Shown: positions 1-11,278, numbered from the stretch's first letter. The stretch: DNA of 64,000 nucleotides from Paraspadella gotoi (GCA_051294375.1 CM119270.1:4410152-4474151); one strand, 5' to 3'. Notes: generated by a model not told the origin, from the sequence alone. Made by a program: numbers and translations.

Positions 1-597
1 CCGATTTTTCCCCTTACAACGGATTAGCGGCACCGGTGATGATCCTTTTTTTTTACTTTTCTACAATTTTTTAAACCATTATAATCATAAAAAACTATGT
101 ATTCATTACTTTGAAACAATTTCTACTTTCATTTTTCATTTTCCTTTTCGTAATTTTTACTTCTCTTTTTTTAAAAAATTCAATCCTCAAATTATTTTTT
201 GGTCTTAACCGCCCTCTACTGGGAACTCGGATCATTACCCTCTATTTCTTTTCAGCGGCCAAAAAAAAAGGAACAAAAGGGAATCGTTTTGTTTTCTCAA
301 GGAAATTGTCTTTTTTCCGAAGCGTTAAACGTCGTTGCCTCCTTTTTTGAGGGGGATTATTGTCTTTGTCATCATTATTATTATCTTTGTCATCATTTTT
401 ATTGTCTTTGTCATCATTCTTAACGAACGTTCTTTTAGAATTAATCCTAGCTTTCTTTTACTTTTCGTTTGAGCGAAGTCTTTTGCTTCATCTTTATGTC
501 CTGTTTTGATTTGTGATAGATCCTCTTTGTTTCATTAGTCATATTTCGTTTATCATTGATATTATGTACATGTTAAATTGTTGTCATCTTTGTCGTC
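1..597. other. AT-rich intergenic sequence with a 21-bp tandem repeat
   Basis: No gene is recognised. A 21-bp unit containing TCTTTGTCATCA recurs three times, starting at 363, 384 and 405. The rest is T-rich and low in complexity. Confidence 0.6.
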
Positions 598-616
598 GAC
601 GTCGTCGTCGTCGTCG

Positions 617-705
<89 letters not shown>

Positions 706-985
706 TTCCTCGACGTCGTCGTCTTCTATGTCGTCGCCCTTGTAGTCATCCTAACCATGATCAGCATCATCGACGTCGTCGTCGTCATCATCGTCGTCGT
801 CGTCATCATCGTCGTCGTCGTCATCATCGTCGTTTTCATCATGGTCGTCGTCATCATGGTCGTCTTCTTCGTCGTCATCCTCGCTGTCGTCTTCGTCGTT
901 TTCGTCATCGTCGTCGTTTTCATCATGGTCGTCGTCATCATAGTCTTTTTTTCTTCTTCGTCGTCGTCGTCGTCGTCCTCAGCCA
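598..985 (+). repeat. compound (GTC)n/(ATC)n trinucleotide tract
   Basis: (GTC)n leads into about 28 uninterrupted ATC units (619-704), followed by interspersed GTC, ATC and TTC triplets to about 985. All frames stay open across it because the unit is a triplet, giving poly-His, poly-Arg or poly-Val shadow translations that should not be taken as protein. Confidence 0.95.
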
Positions 986-1120
986 AAAGCCAACGAGTTT
1001 TAAGCGCGACTCTTGGAGATTTATTCCCGTTGGTCGTCGCCTCCTTTTCCTCCCTCGAATCGTTTCAAAGGATTTTACGATGAGGAAAAAAATTCGAAAG
1101 GTGATTCTTTGTCAAAGGAG

Positions 1121-1830
1121 AGAGAGAGNNNNNNNNNNNNNNNNNNNNNNNNNNNNNNNNNNNNNNNNNNNNNNNNNNNNNNNNNNNNNNNNNNNNNNNN
1201 NNNNNNNNNNNNNNNNNNNNNNNNNNNNNNNNNNNNNNNNNNNNNNNNNNNNNNNNNNNNNNNNNNNNNNNNNNNNNNNNNNNNNNNNNNNNNNNNNNNN
1301 NNNNNNNNNNNNNNNNNNNNNNNNNNNNNNNNNNNNNNNNNNNNNNNNNNNNNNNNNNNNNNNNNNNNNNNNNNNNNNNNNNNNNNNNNNNNNNNNNNNN
1401 NNNNNNNNNNNNNNNNNNNNNNNNNNNNNNNNNNNNNNNNNNNNNNNNNNNNNNNNNNNNNNNNNNNNNNNNNNNNNNNNNNNNNNNNNNNNNNNNNNNN
1501 NNNNNNNNNNNNNNNNNNNNNNNNNNNNNNNNNNNNNNNNNNNNNNNNNNNNNNNNNNNNNNNNNNNNNNNNNNNNNNNNNNNNNNNNNNNNNNNNNNNN
1601 NNNNNNNNNNNNNNNNNNNNNNNNNNNNNNNNNNNNNNNNNNNNNNNNNNNNNNNNNNNNNNNNNNNNNNNNNNNNNNNNNNNNNNNNNNNNNNNNNNNN
1701 NNNNNNNNNNNNNNNNNNNNNNNNNNNNNNNNNNNNNNNNNNNNNNNNNNNNNNNNNNNNNNNNNNNNNNNNAAGAAAAAAAGAAAGAAAGAAAGAAAGA
1801 AAAAAAGAAAGATACAAAGAAAGAGAGATA
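1121..1830. repeat. GA tract, 644-bp assembly gap, then (GAAA)n
   Basis: A short (GA)n run ends at a gap of N from 1129 to 1772. After the gap an impure (GAAA)n tract runs to about 1830. The gap is probably an unresolved microsatellite. Confidence 0.9.
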
Positions 1831-1857
1831 ACAGAAAACCTGAGAAATGAGTCCAAA

Positions 1858-2005
1858 TCATTCCAAACAATGATCATCTTTGGTTCCTCTTCCCCGGGTC
1901 ATTAGGATCACCTCATCCGGGGTAAGTCTATCAAGCAGCTTGACCTTTCCCTCCTTAGCGCTGACCTTGAACGACTTTTCCGCGAATCTTCTTCTCTTGG
2001 ATTTC
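1858..2005 (-). CDS. candidate terminal coding exon, unknown protein
   Basis: One minus-strand frame stays open for about 57 codons and ends at a TGA (1858-1860). Its translation is charged and protein-like, with a basic start (KSKRRRFAEKSFK), a middle segment LLDRLTPDEVILMTRGRG and the end TKDDHCLE. A possible acceptor (ATCCAAG) lies near the upper end, but the splice phase does not match the exon at 2294-2385, so another exon may lie between or the two may be unrelated. A good donor sequence (GGG|GTAAGT) lies on the opposite strand at about 1922, so strand assignment is not secure. I do not recognise the family. Confidence 0.35.
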
Positions 2006-2293
2006 GTTAGCAAGCATTTGATAAGTGATTTCAATTAATACTCTTGCTTTTTTAACAATCGCGTTTCCTTTTCTTTTTGCATCAATCAATCGGTCAATCA
2101 TTCAATACGCAGTAAATGTGAGCGGAAAGCGCGGCTTCTAGCAGCAACAAAGATTAAACTATTGTACATCCCAAGTTATACGAATATACATAATCTTTCA
2201 AATTACTTTGAATTGATTAAAAGCATTAGTAATAAATTAATCGATCCAACGAAAATAAAAAATCGACAAAGAATATAAAAAAGTTGTACTCAC

Positions 2294-2385
2294 TGTCAGA
2301 AAGGAATGTCCCAGATATCTTTATCCCTTGGCCGTCAGATGGCTTGAGAGACGCCAGAGACGCAAGTAAGACGAACGAGAGGAAA
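2294..2385 (-). CDS. candidate 92-nt internal exon encoding a hydrophobic, signal-peptide-like segment
   Basis: On the minus strand a T-rich tract ending TTTTTTCAG (acceptor, exon begins at 2385) is followed by 1 + 30 codons + 1 base and then the donor A|GTGAGT. The peptide starts FLSFVLLASLASLKPSDG and continues GIKISGTFLSD: a 10-12 residue hydrophobic stretch then a polar segment, as in the end of a secretion signal. An upstream minus-strand ATG near 2480 could lie in a first exon but has no obvious donor. The paired splice consensus is the main support. No family is recognised. Confidence 0.45.
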
Positions 2386-3119
2386 CTGAAAAAAACAAAA
2401 AAACAAAAGAACAAATGTTTTAATAAGATAAAACGAAACGGCGACGATGGTTCGTGAGCGGACGACGACGAACGAAACATAAACAAAACAAATTAAGAAA
2501 TAAAACAAACAACAACAGCGCCTCTATGGATGCCAACGCAAACGATTCTCGATCCGTAGAGAAACAAACTCACTACATTATTCATCTTTTCATGAAGTGA
2601 AAATCACGGAAAATGTTTTTTTTCAAAACGCGCGTGAATTCTCAAGAGTAAAACATCAAAATATGCCGCCGCATTTTAAATTATCAACAACGACAACAAG
2701 GACAACAACAACAATGACGCTTAGTGACGCCGGAAAGAAAAATAATAAAAAATTTTTTTCTGGCGGCCATTTTTAGAATTCATGAGAATAGTTTTGAGGC
2801 CGCCTCCGCCGCTTGGATAAATGAAACGAAACCGTAAGGAATTTTTTCATGTTTTTAAATATTTGATTTTCTTTCTTTTTTTTTTTCAAATCTCAGAATT
2901 ATTTTCTCGTTTTTGCCAATTTTTAAAAATTTTGTTAAGTTTATCCTTCGAATAAATTTTATTCGTCCTTGAAACTAGATGCTGAGTCGACAGTGATAAA
3001 AAGCGATTGCGTTACATCTTTAGGGCGTAGAGCATTGTTTGCTCAAACTTGTTTTTACTCTAAATCACTTTTCTCTTTGCAGTATTTAAACGAAATTCGT
3101 TTCATTCTTTATTTCCTTC
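2386..3119. other. AT-rich sequence, no gene seen
   Basis: A-rich and T-rich sequence with short (CAA)n-like runs near 2690-2712 and a GGCGGCCATTTTT motif at about 2762. No supported exon. Confidence 0.5.
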
Positions 3120-3600
3120 ATTCTTTCTTACTATCCTTCTTTCGTTCTTTCTATTTTTCTTTCCTTCTTTATAACTCACTTACTCTCTTTATTTCCTTCT
3201 ATCGTTCTTTCTTTCTTTCTTTCTTNNNNNNNNNNNNNNNNNNNNNNNNNNNNNNNNNNNNNNNNNNNNNNNNNNNNNNNNNNNNNNNNNNNNNNNNNNN
3301 NNNNNNNNNNNNNNNNNNNNNNNNNNNNNNNNNNNNNNNNNNNNNNNNNNNNNNNNNNNNNNNNNNNNNNNNNNNNNNNNNNNNNNNNNNNNNNNNNNNN
3401 NNNNNNNNNNNNNNNNNNNNNNNNNNNNNNNNNNNNNNNNNNNNNNNNNNNNNNNNNNNNNNNNNNNNNNNNNNNNNNNNNNNNCATCGATGAGAGGAGA
3501 AAACATTCTTTCCTTATTTTTTTGGATCTTTATTCTTTCTTATTTTTTATTTCCTTTTTTTCTTCCTTTTTTATTCCTTTTTTTATGTTTCTTTTAAGAT

Positions 3601-3655
<55 letters not shown>

Positions 3656-3656
3656 A
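3120..3656. repeat. (CTTT)n-rich DNA, 259-bp gap, pure (TTTC)n
   Basis: Impure CTTT/TTCT sequence runs into a gap at 3226-3484. After a short unique piece, a pure (TTTC)n run of about 14 units covers 3600-3656. Confidence 0.9.
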
Positions 3657-3738
3657 ACTTTCCTTCTTCCTTCTTTTTTTTTCTTCATTTTATTTAATCT
3701 TTTAAATTTTATATTTTTTTCTCTATTTATTTCTTTTT

Positions 3739-4213
3739 TCTCTCCTAACGCGCTATATTTAAAAAAAAAGGGAAATGGAGTTTTTATCGTTCGCCAAAAA
3801 AAATCTTCCATAAAACCGAAAAACCAAAAAAAACACCTTCTTAAAAATGGTTTTTGAATTTTCCCGGGCGCCATGCCTCCAGTCCTGCGCGGACTAACGA
3901 AATTAAAAATCTCTCTCTCTCTNNNNNNNNNNNNNNNNNNNNNNNNNGGTGAATTACCTGGGGGAGAGAGAGAGAGAGACGAGTAGAGAGAGAGAAGAAG
4001 AGAGAGAGAGACGAGAGAGAGAGAGGAGATGAGAGAAGAGAGAGATTTTTAAATTTCGTTAGTCGGCGCAGGACTTGGCGAGGCATGGCGCCCGGGAAAA
4101 ATTCAAAACCATTTTTAAAAGTGTTTTTTTTGTTTTCGTTTTATGGAAGATTTTTTTTGGCGAACACTAAAAACTCCATTTCCCTTTTTTTTAAATATTA
4201 GCGCTTAGGAGAG
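3739..4213. mobile_element. fold-back (long inverted repeat) element with an internal gap
   Basis: Two arms of about 170-185 bp, 3739-3922 and 4047-4213, are reverse complements with a few small indels. The outer ends read CTCTCCTAACGCGC on the left and, on the opposite strand, CTCTCCTAAGCGC on the right. The inner ends carry CCCGGGCGCCATGCC and then CT/GA repeats around a 25-N gap (3923-3947). Similarity stops abruptly at both outer ends, as for terminal inverted repeats of a fold-back or MITE-like element. No clear target-site duplication is visible. A palindromic-read or inverted-join artefact around the gap is the alternative. Confidence 0.55.
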
Positions 4214-4530
4214 CAATTAGTAGTAGACAGGGATTTCTGATGCGAAAACCAAAGTGGATTTTATTTCTTTCGAAAATTAAAACGATAAACAAGACGTGTC
4301 AATTTCAGGCAGAGAGTGAATCCAATACAGAATTCGGGTCCTTTTACTACAGCCCAACGATCGGAGTCAAGGTTTTAAAATTTCCCGACCATTTTTCATT
4401 GGCCGGCTGCCATTTTGTCTTTCAAACCAATGAGATCTGTTCCATTGTATTCCGATCCGATCCGTTATCGATCCGTTATCCGATTCCGTTGATCCGATTC
4501 GGATCTTGAGTCTGGATGTCCTCTCGATTG
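4214..4530. other. unique AT-rich sequence with GATCCG-type short repeats
   Basis: An inverted CCAAT-like pair (CATTGGCCGG ... CCAATGAG) lies at about 4399-4435; a closely similar pair occurs at about 14143-14182. Short GATCCG/TTATC repeats follow at 4455-4505. No gene is seen. Confidence 0.4.
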
Positions 4531-5194
4531 CGTCCCCCCCTCCTCAGACCGACAGCGCACGTGGTCAGTCCAGGTAGCTGGAGTTGTGGAACCGTGAGCG
4601 GGGGAACGGAAGATTCCTGTTCTTGACTTTCTCCAAGGCTCAGCCTCTCTGGCTGTTGTTGTATTTGAAAGGTTTCTTTTTTTGAGACGGTCTTTGAATT
4701 GATTCTTTTCTTCTGTAGGAGAGTGGAGCGAGAAGGGGAGATGAGAAATTCTCTTTTTATTTTGAACGAGAGAAGAGAGAGAGAGAATGAGTAGGTTTCT
4801 CTTGAATAAAAATTACTCGTTCCTCCTGGCTCCCGTTCTATTGCGTCGTTCTCCTATTGTTTTTCTTTTTTTTTTTTGCTTGGTCGTTTCGGTGAGGGTC
4901 GGGCTTCCGTGGGAGGCTTTGTTTTCTTTTGTATTTTTTTGTCGAGTTTCTGTTTCGCGGCTTTTCGTGGTCTTTTGTTTTCGAATTCCAATCGAGAAGT
5001 TACCATATAGTCTACGGTTTTTTTTTGGTCTACTTTCTAATGCCTACGTTCCTTGTGTGAATAACTAATCCATGTTTTATTTAAATTAATTTTTAATTAA
5101 TTCTAAGTATTATTTACACTAACTTTATGTCTCTTTTTCTATTCTGTTGGCCTTGTCTCAGCTTTTTGAGGCGACGTCGATTGATATCTGAGAT

Positions 5195-5935
5195 TTCGGC
5201 CAGCTATCGAGATGACGTTAATGGTTGCCGTCTCTCTCTTACAACCTCTGTAGAGACCTGAATATACCTTTTGACCTTCTCGGTTTCGCTCGCTTTCCGG
5301 TCCCTATGATCAGATCCCGTTCTGGCCAGGACAAGATCGCCGGACCTTAATTCTCTTCATTGGTCGCTGTTAAAGGGTTTCTTCTGGCCGATTTTTGTAA
5401 TAGCTTGTCCCCGCTGGTTCGCCAGCTGTGCTTGAGCTCTTTCTTGCTTTGTCGCCTTATGTCTTATAAAAGTCGAAATGAGGATCCTTTTTGTGAAGTC
5501 GTCGAGCGCTTTCCACTTTCTTTGGCCTGTGAGCCAAACTGGATTTCATGCGTGACATTGTCCTTCGTCTTCCAGGCGATTATGGGGGTTCGCATTAGGA
5601 GTAGGCATCAGGTGTGGCAGCTGTTCCAGCCATCTGTTTGTTGATCGTCGACGCTTTGCGTAGGGCTTGGCGGATTCGGCCTATGTTCCCCTTCTCGGCC
5701 CTGTTGGCTATCTTTCCTCCTACAAGGACTCGTCCTGCCTACTGTGTCAAGTAGGATTTAAATTGACTTCATTGCTGATCCGTTAGTTGTTTGCAACCAT
5801 CCGAAATTTACTTCCATGTAGGCCCCATTGTTTGAGAGAAATTTCTTTGTCGAGAGCTTTTACGATGGTCGTGGCATCTGCTCGACGGTAGTGGGGATTG
5901 CCCAGTGTATGGCGAAGTCATTGTCTGATGCCAAC
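5195..5935 (-). pseudogene. integrase-like relic
   Basis: One minus-strand frame at 5831-5880 reads TIVKALDKEISLKQWG, resembling the segment preceding the central catalytic region of retroelement integrases. Further downstream, at 5315-5344, is SGDLVLARTG, typical of the C-terminal GDLVL motif after the catalytic core. Several stops interrupt the stretch. It is placed downstream of the RT relic on the same strand, as expected for Ty3/Gypsy-type pol. Catalytic D,D,E residues could not be aligned with confidence. Confidence 0.45.
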
Positions 5936-6999
5936 TAGAATTGCTAGCCATGTCCAGCCGACAGAGGGGAGATGCATGGACGTCGATGCCTCAATGATCC
6001 CAGGGTGCCTATGGCCAGATTAGGAGCTGATGGGGTTCGTAGCTTCTTTGTGTGTCCGTTGCCTTTGGTCGCAAATTATCACAGTTTCTGAGGACATTTT
6101 CCACTGGCGGCTGCTATAGCCGGGTGCTGAAAAACATATTGGCAGTTATATAAATTGCCACGACGATCGCGGCCGGGATTGTCCAAACACGTTCGTTTGT
6201 AATTGTTTATGTGATCAATTTCTGCTTTCTGGCGGGTACGCACGATTTTTTTGTTGTGTTGTGTATTCGGCCTTGAAGCCTCTTGATGATGAGAATGTCG
6301 TTGTTTTGAGTCGAGATCATCCAGACAATGTGACAAGTATTTTTTCAGTTACTGTTTTTCTCTTTTGCCATTTTCTCGTATTAACTTTGTTTGGCTTTTT
6401 CGCGGTCTCTTCCTTGAGGGCGTCAATGGACCAGTTAAAGGAAATCGTCTTCTGTTGCACTTTTTTATTTCGGGTGGCGAGTGGGGAGCTTGCATTGCCT
6501 TTCTTGTGTTGGGTGATTCCATGTGCAACCTCAGCTTCCGGTTGGTGTCGATGTCCGCCTCAAGGGTGCTGTCTTGTCATGAGTTTCATGATCGGTGCCT
6601 GTTTTATTCACTTCTATTGTGTCAGAACTTTGAACGGGTGGAAGTTGTGAGCTTGACGTTTCCTTTCGTGTCTAGGGCTGGATGTTTACGAAATCCTGTG
6701 GAGCGCGTCGATATGTCGGGTGGGCTACCGTGGCGTTCGGTCGTCCCCTGCGTTCGGGTTGTTTTGAGCATATCGACCTTGATTGGTTTGGATTTGGCCC
6801 AAAGCTGATGGTCGTAGGGGGCGTGACTCGTTTAATGTCATTGACTAGGCTAACTTGCTTCCGGTAATGGTTTCTGAAGATTTCAGTGGTTCTCTCGTAT
6901 GTCCCTCGGCGAAGGCCATATACCCTTTCGAATTGCAGGGCCTGTCTCCTTGGTCGAGTCTTCGTCCTTCATGATTATGGTAATTTGATTCATTTCCAC

Positions 7000-8190
7000 T
7001 GAAGGCCATTTCCAAGTTTCGGGGTTGGCCGAGACTCCAATTTTTGGCTGGAAATTGGTTCTGATGAAAGGGCATCAGATCCTTTGTTTGGGCTTGCCGT
7101 CCCCAATTTTTTCAATGTTGGCTTTTGTTGGTAAGAATTTTTGTCTTACGAATTTCAAAAAAATTTTTGCCCTGAAGGATTTTGTGTCCTCGTTTAGTGT
7201 CTTGCTACTTAATGCTAGTGTGGGGCGTGTCCGTGATGAGTTCTAGATGTCTGGAGTTCCTGCGTCATAGATGGAATTTTCGGCGAAACTGGGTTATTTA
7301 CTCTTCCTGTACGTCAAATCCCGCTGGGAAGAATGGAGTATCAAGGCGTCACTTGACCTTAATCAGTTGAAAACGGGTTAGAAAGGTTCAGCCGGGTTAT
7401 CTTCGCTTTTAACGAGATAACTTCCTTGGGTTTGCGCATTCTTGTTTGAATTTGTCCGTAATCCACCTGTAGTACGTCGTGGCATAGCTGTTGCCTGTCG
7501 TGTTGAAGATCCATCACCCTTTTGAAAGTATTGTGAATCTGTTGACGAGGGTGACGCTACGCCCACAAGTTTAGCCTTAAAACTTTCGCACATCATATTG
7601 AAGGCGAGTGTCTCCAGAATGTTTGATATGTTTTATCCCTGTAGTCGTCTGGGAATGATTTTTGAGTGGAAGGACAAATGGATACTCGACGCCATCTGCG
7701 GTGGCGGTGATTTAAACCGCCCATTGCGCTTGTGCCTGGCATGCAGCATAAAAATTCTGTACGGATCCGTGTTTGATTCTCGCATCATTGAGGAAGTTCA
7801 AGCAGTTCTGATAGATCTGAATTTTCTTCGACAAGTAGTTGTAAGCATTTCCATGTGTTTGGTCGTTAGCTTGAAAATCCTTTTTGTCTAGCAGGGTTAG
7901 GGCCATGGAGGGCTGGCAATGTAGAGGAAACGATGTGTGAAGATCTATTAATTAATTTTAAATGGATGCTTAACATCGCTCTGATTTCTTTCTGCGTTTT
8001 CAGCGACTTAAGTTTGATTTCGACGCGTCATAGTTTTTCTCTTTGTGGCATGAGTTTGCTTTGGGAGATACTGAAAGCCCAGGATTTTAATCCTCCTTGC
8101 GCAGTAGCACAACTTTTTGTCCATTTGAGGACCACGTTTTCATCTCTACACATCTTTGCAAGAGGGTCGCGCAAGTCTCTAGCCATGTCG
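7000..8190 (-). pseudogene. RT thumb / RNase H-like relic
   Basis: Immediately downstream of the YVDD box, minus-strand frames give a segment like the Gypsy RT palm end (ENVVLKWTKSC ... SWAFSISQSKL) and then a thumb-like piece (TQKEIRAMLSIHLKLINRSS). Between here and the integrase relic, weak RNase H-like matter is broken by frameshifts. Only the order and spacing make the RNase H assignment plausible. Confidence 0.35.
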
Positions 8191-8560
8191 TCTGGCAGAT
8201 TTTGCTGTTGAGGAATTAGGTCGTCGACATAAACGAGAAAGCTTTTTATGTCTGTGCCCTAAAATCCTGGAAAATTTCAGTCGTAGGATGGCCCTTGGAG
8301 GACGTTTACGCTGCTTGACTCCTTCCCATTGCAGCTTGCTTCATCCACCAGTTGTGGCCGGCTCGCAAAAAGTGGTGACGGTGTTTGCAGGGCTTGTGAA
8401 TTTACCTGTGGAAAACATGCCAAGATTTCGCGGAGCATTGAGCTCGTTGAGCTTGTATTGTTCAATATTGAAGCTATGTTTGAGGTTCTGTTGCGTAAGT
8501 GGATTATGTTATTAATTCAACCTGCCGAGAGGTCGCATATCAATCGCCCTGCTTGCAAAT
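8190..8560 (-). pseudogene. reverse transcriptase relic with YVDD box
   Basis: A minus-strand frame carries SFLVYVDDLI, with the catalytic YVDD at 8220-8231. Directly upstream is a piece like the Gypsy pattern of a hydrophobic VLQG followed by the YxDD strand, and in another frame TVTTFCEPAT, similar to the NAPATF-type motif that precedes it. Frame changes and in-frame stops show it is inactive. The nature of the motif (RT) is fairly secure; the exact clade is not. Confidence 0.55.
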
Positions 8561-9600
8561 GTTTCGTCGTTCATTTGTTCCTGCCTCAGCATGTGTCCGG
8601 GTTCTGATTAGGAGGCGGTTTTGAATATGCCTCGTTCCTTGTTCTTAGAAACTATGCCAAGCTTTTCATAGACTTAAACTAGAGGTAACGTTAAGCGCCT
8701 TCTTGACGGTCCCTGTAATTAGCAATTTTGTTTCGGGAGGATTCGTTCGTTTGTGATATAGCCCAGGGTTTCGACTTGTAATGAGGAAACCCTCTTGCAG
8801 TCGTAATGGATTCTCCAAACACATCATATCCCAGACGACATCCAAACAATTGGGCTTTTTCTTTGAGCTAGCGCTACCGGTCTTTGAATGCTTCAAAAAA
8901 GGCTTCTTATGCCCCGGTCGTTCATGTTTTGCTCTTTCTCCTTGGCCGAGCTTCTCCACTGCTTAAGTTCCTCAAACGCTTGTTTATGGTGAACTATAGT
9001 TGTAGCCGGATGTGATCCTTGCGGACTTCCCTCAACAGAGTTCTTTTCCTGTTTAAGTCGCTTGTACTGGTTCCACCGTGGATTGTTTCGAGTTTTTAAC
9101 TCGTTTTTGCCTCGTTAGTATCGCAGGGCGTGCTGTTCCCCAGGACAGTCAGTTGTCTAATTCAACTCCTTCTTTAATTGTCTTCCATCGTGATTCTTGC
9201 GTCTCGTGATTAGTCCATCTCGTCCCTGTTAATTGTGCGAATAAGCCGTTGTTGGAGGTCAGTCTAGTTTTCCCTTATCCTTTTCGGATTTGTGGGTAAG
9301 AGTTGGGTCATCGACGTTTCCCCGCGCAACCGATCTCGGCCTTTAAGCTCTTGTTGTCCAAGGGTGGCTAGTGGGTTTTTTCCTGAGCGACTGGAATCTT
9401 CTTATGATGTTGGACTACCAAGTGTTGGTGGCCTGTTTAATAGCAGTTCCAATATTAGTCTGTCTTTTCGCGCCAGACTAAAAGACGTTCGGTATACCCG
9501 CATGAAATCACCCTCAGTTATTCTTTCACAGGTGACGTCCATGCCGTTATAACTTGTACCTTGGTAACTACATTACAACCCATTTTCGGAATTCCGGGTT

Positions 9601-10236
9601 ACCTGTGATGAGCCCTGTTTCTAAGCAACTACGTAACCTGGATTACCCGAAAAACCTTTCTCTGTAACACCTCTTTTGTCTTTCTTCATTTTTCTTAAAG
9701 GAGCCTTTTCAAAAAAAAATCTTGTTGAAGCTTCAACTCTCTCGGGCCTCCAGGCCTCCAGGCCTCCGCTCTAAAGTTTTTGTTTTATAATAATTTTTTA
9801 GGCGAACAAAAAAGAAAAATCCGTGACAAGACACGAACCAGTGGCTGCGCCAATACTTGCAAATGGTTTTCAAGGGTTCCGAAATTTAAATGTAATTTTA
9901 CGAGTCAAAATATCATTGTGCAAATTATGGTTACTAGAGGCGTAGTGTCATTTCAAAATAAAGTCAAAATGTCATTTCCTAAGTCATTTCCCAAGTGTGT
10001 TTTCCCAGATGGCACAATTGTGGTAACATGAAGAAATTCAATTTAACTTCTTTCATTATAAACAATTAAACAAAAGGCGACTGAAGGAACATCTACATAC
10101 TTGAGAGGAGCCACATCACGACCTTCATTACTCTTGTATTTATTCCATTGGATGCTGGGGCGGAGACAGAAGAAGTGATAGACTGAAAATCAAAATGAGA
10201 GAAGTTGGAATGAAAGAGGGAAAGAGAGAGAGAGAG
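9601..10236. other. unique sequence with a dispersed-repeat fragment
   Basis: A short triple repeat of GGCCTCCA occurs at 9747-9770. At 9831-9880 is a fragment with the motif CCAGTGGCTGCGCCAATAC, shared with copies at 17145 and 52373. No gene is recognised. Confidence 0.5.
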
Positions 10237-10532
10237 AAAACAAGAAGGGTGATTCCAATGTGTTGCGCCGCAGTGACTTGATCCTATGATATGACATGAC
10301 ATGACACGAGTAAAAAACTTTCTTAGCCCTTGTATTTATGACATGCACTTCATCGAGTCTTTTATTCCTTATAGTTTTGGGATTTCCTGAAGGCGGTGCG
10401 AGCAGTCCCTTAGATTTGAGGTTTTTTTCTATCTTAACAAATGAACAACCAACAGACAGACGGACAAAAGTGACAAAAGTGACAAAAGTGACTTATAGAG
10501 TAGATCCACGAGTACTCGTAGCGGAACTAAAA
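10237..10532 (+). repeat. dispersed repeat family D, copy 1
   Basis: Shares an ordered series of blocks with 58893-59272: AAAACAAGAA, AATGTGTTG, GCCGCAGTGACT, ATGATATGACAT, TATTTATGACATGCACT, GGATTTCCTGAAGGCGGTG and GTGACTTATAGAG. No coding capacity. Class unknown. Confidence 0.75.
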
Positions 10533-10559
10533 AGAGATTGTGAGAAAAAGAGAACAATT

Positions 10560-10612
10560 GAGAGAGAGAGAGAGAGAGACAGAGAGAGAGAAAGACAGAG
10601 AGAGCGACAGAG
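10560..10612. repeat. impure (GA)n tract
   Basis: GA-rich simple sequence immediately downstream of family D copy 1. Confidence 0.9.
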
Positions 10613-10691
10613 TGCGATAGATAAAAAAATAAAGAAAAGAAGGTTAATGTTCTGCACTGGAGAATATGTAAATTAAATTAATATTTTTAAA

Positions 10692-10925
10692 GAAGGAGGA
10701 TAAGATAGAAACATTGAGGAAGAAGATGAAAGAAAGAAGGAGAATACAATAGAAATATAAGGGCAAAAGATGAGACTAAAGAAGGAGAATACAATAGAAA
10801 CATTAAGGAAGAAGATAAAAGTAAGGAAGGAGAATACAATAGAAATATAAAGGCAAAAAATGAGACTAAAGAAGGAGAATACAATAGAAACATTAAGGAA
10901 GAATATGAGACTTAAGAAGGAGACA
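10692..10925. repeat. dimeric minisatellite, ~45-bp subunits in alternating types
   Basis: The shared half-unit GAAGGAGAATACAATAGAAA is followed alternately by a CATTAAGGAAGAAGAT-type and a TATAAAGGCAAAA-type half, giving a ~90-bp higher-order unit repeated about 2.5 times. The 45-bp length keeps the opposite strand open as a repetitive FLLYSPSL peptide, which I read as a by-product. Confidence 0.85.
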
Positions 10926-11039
10926 GAGAGAAAAAAAGAGTTTTCTTATTCCTCTCGGCGCAAATCAAGTCTTCCCAAAATCCAACTTACTTATTCCGGC
11001 CAAAATTAGAAGACAGAGAAAAGGGAGGAACGGGTCAGA

Positions 11040-11278
11040 NNNNNNNNNNNNNNNNNNNNNNNNNNNNNNNNNNNNNNNNNNNNNNNNNNNNNNNNNNNNN
11101 NNNNNNNNNNNNNNNNNNNNNNNNNNNNNNNNNNNNNNNNNNNNNNNNNNNNNNNNNNNNNNNNNNNNNNNNNNNNNNNNNNNNNNNNNNNNNNNNNNNN
11201 NNNNNNNNNNNNNNNNNNNNNNNNNNNNNNNNNNNNNNNNNNNNNNNNNNNNNNNGAGAGAGAGAGAGAGAGAGAGAA
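11040..11278. repeat. 216-bp gap ending in (GA)n
   Basis: Ns cover 11040-11255, followed by pure GA to 11277. Unresolved microsatellite. Confidence 0.9.

Larger units (their letters stand above)
4531..9600 (-). mobile_element. decayed Ty3/Gypsy-like LTR retrotransposon region (minus strand)
   Basis: This block has more balanced base composition and fewer microsatellites than its flanks. Minus-strand fragments resembling pol appear in the order reverse transcriptase (~8.2-8.5 kb), thumb and RNase H (~7.0-8.0 kb) and integrase (~5.2-6.0 kb). This order matches Ty3/Gypsy, BEL/Pao and retroviruses, not Ty1/Copia. The fragments move between frames and carry many stops, so the copy is dead. I could not identify a flanking LTR pair, so the ends given are those of the compositional block, not of the element. 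Confidence 0.5.

Noticed and set aside
513-1850. Long open frame with poly-His and poly-Arg
   Set aside because: It is the translation of (ATC)n/(GTC)n repeats and an N gap; no splice or composition evidence for a protein.
7378-8959. Several minus-strand open frames of 60-97 codons
   Set aside because: They are fragments between frameshifts of the decayed retrotransposon block, not separate genes.
8660-8960. A second RT-like reading (ETLGYITNERILP) upstream of the YVDD box
   Set aside because: In protein order it would precede the YVDD box although it resembles a segment that should follow it; too weak and misplaced to claim a second element.
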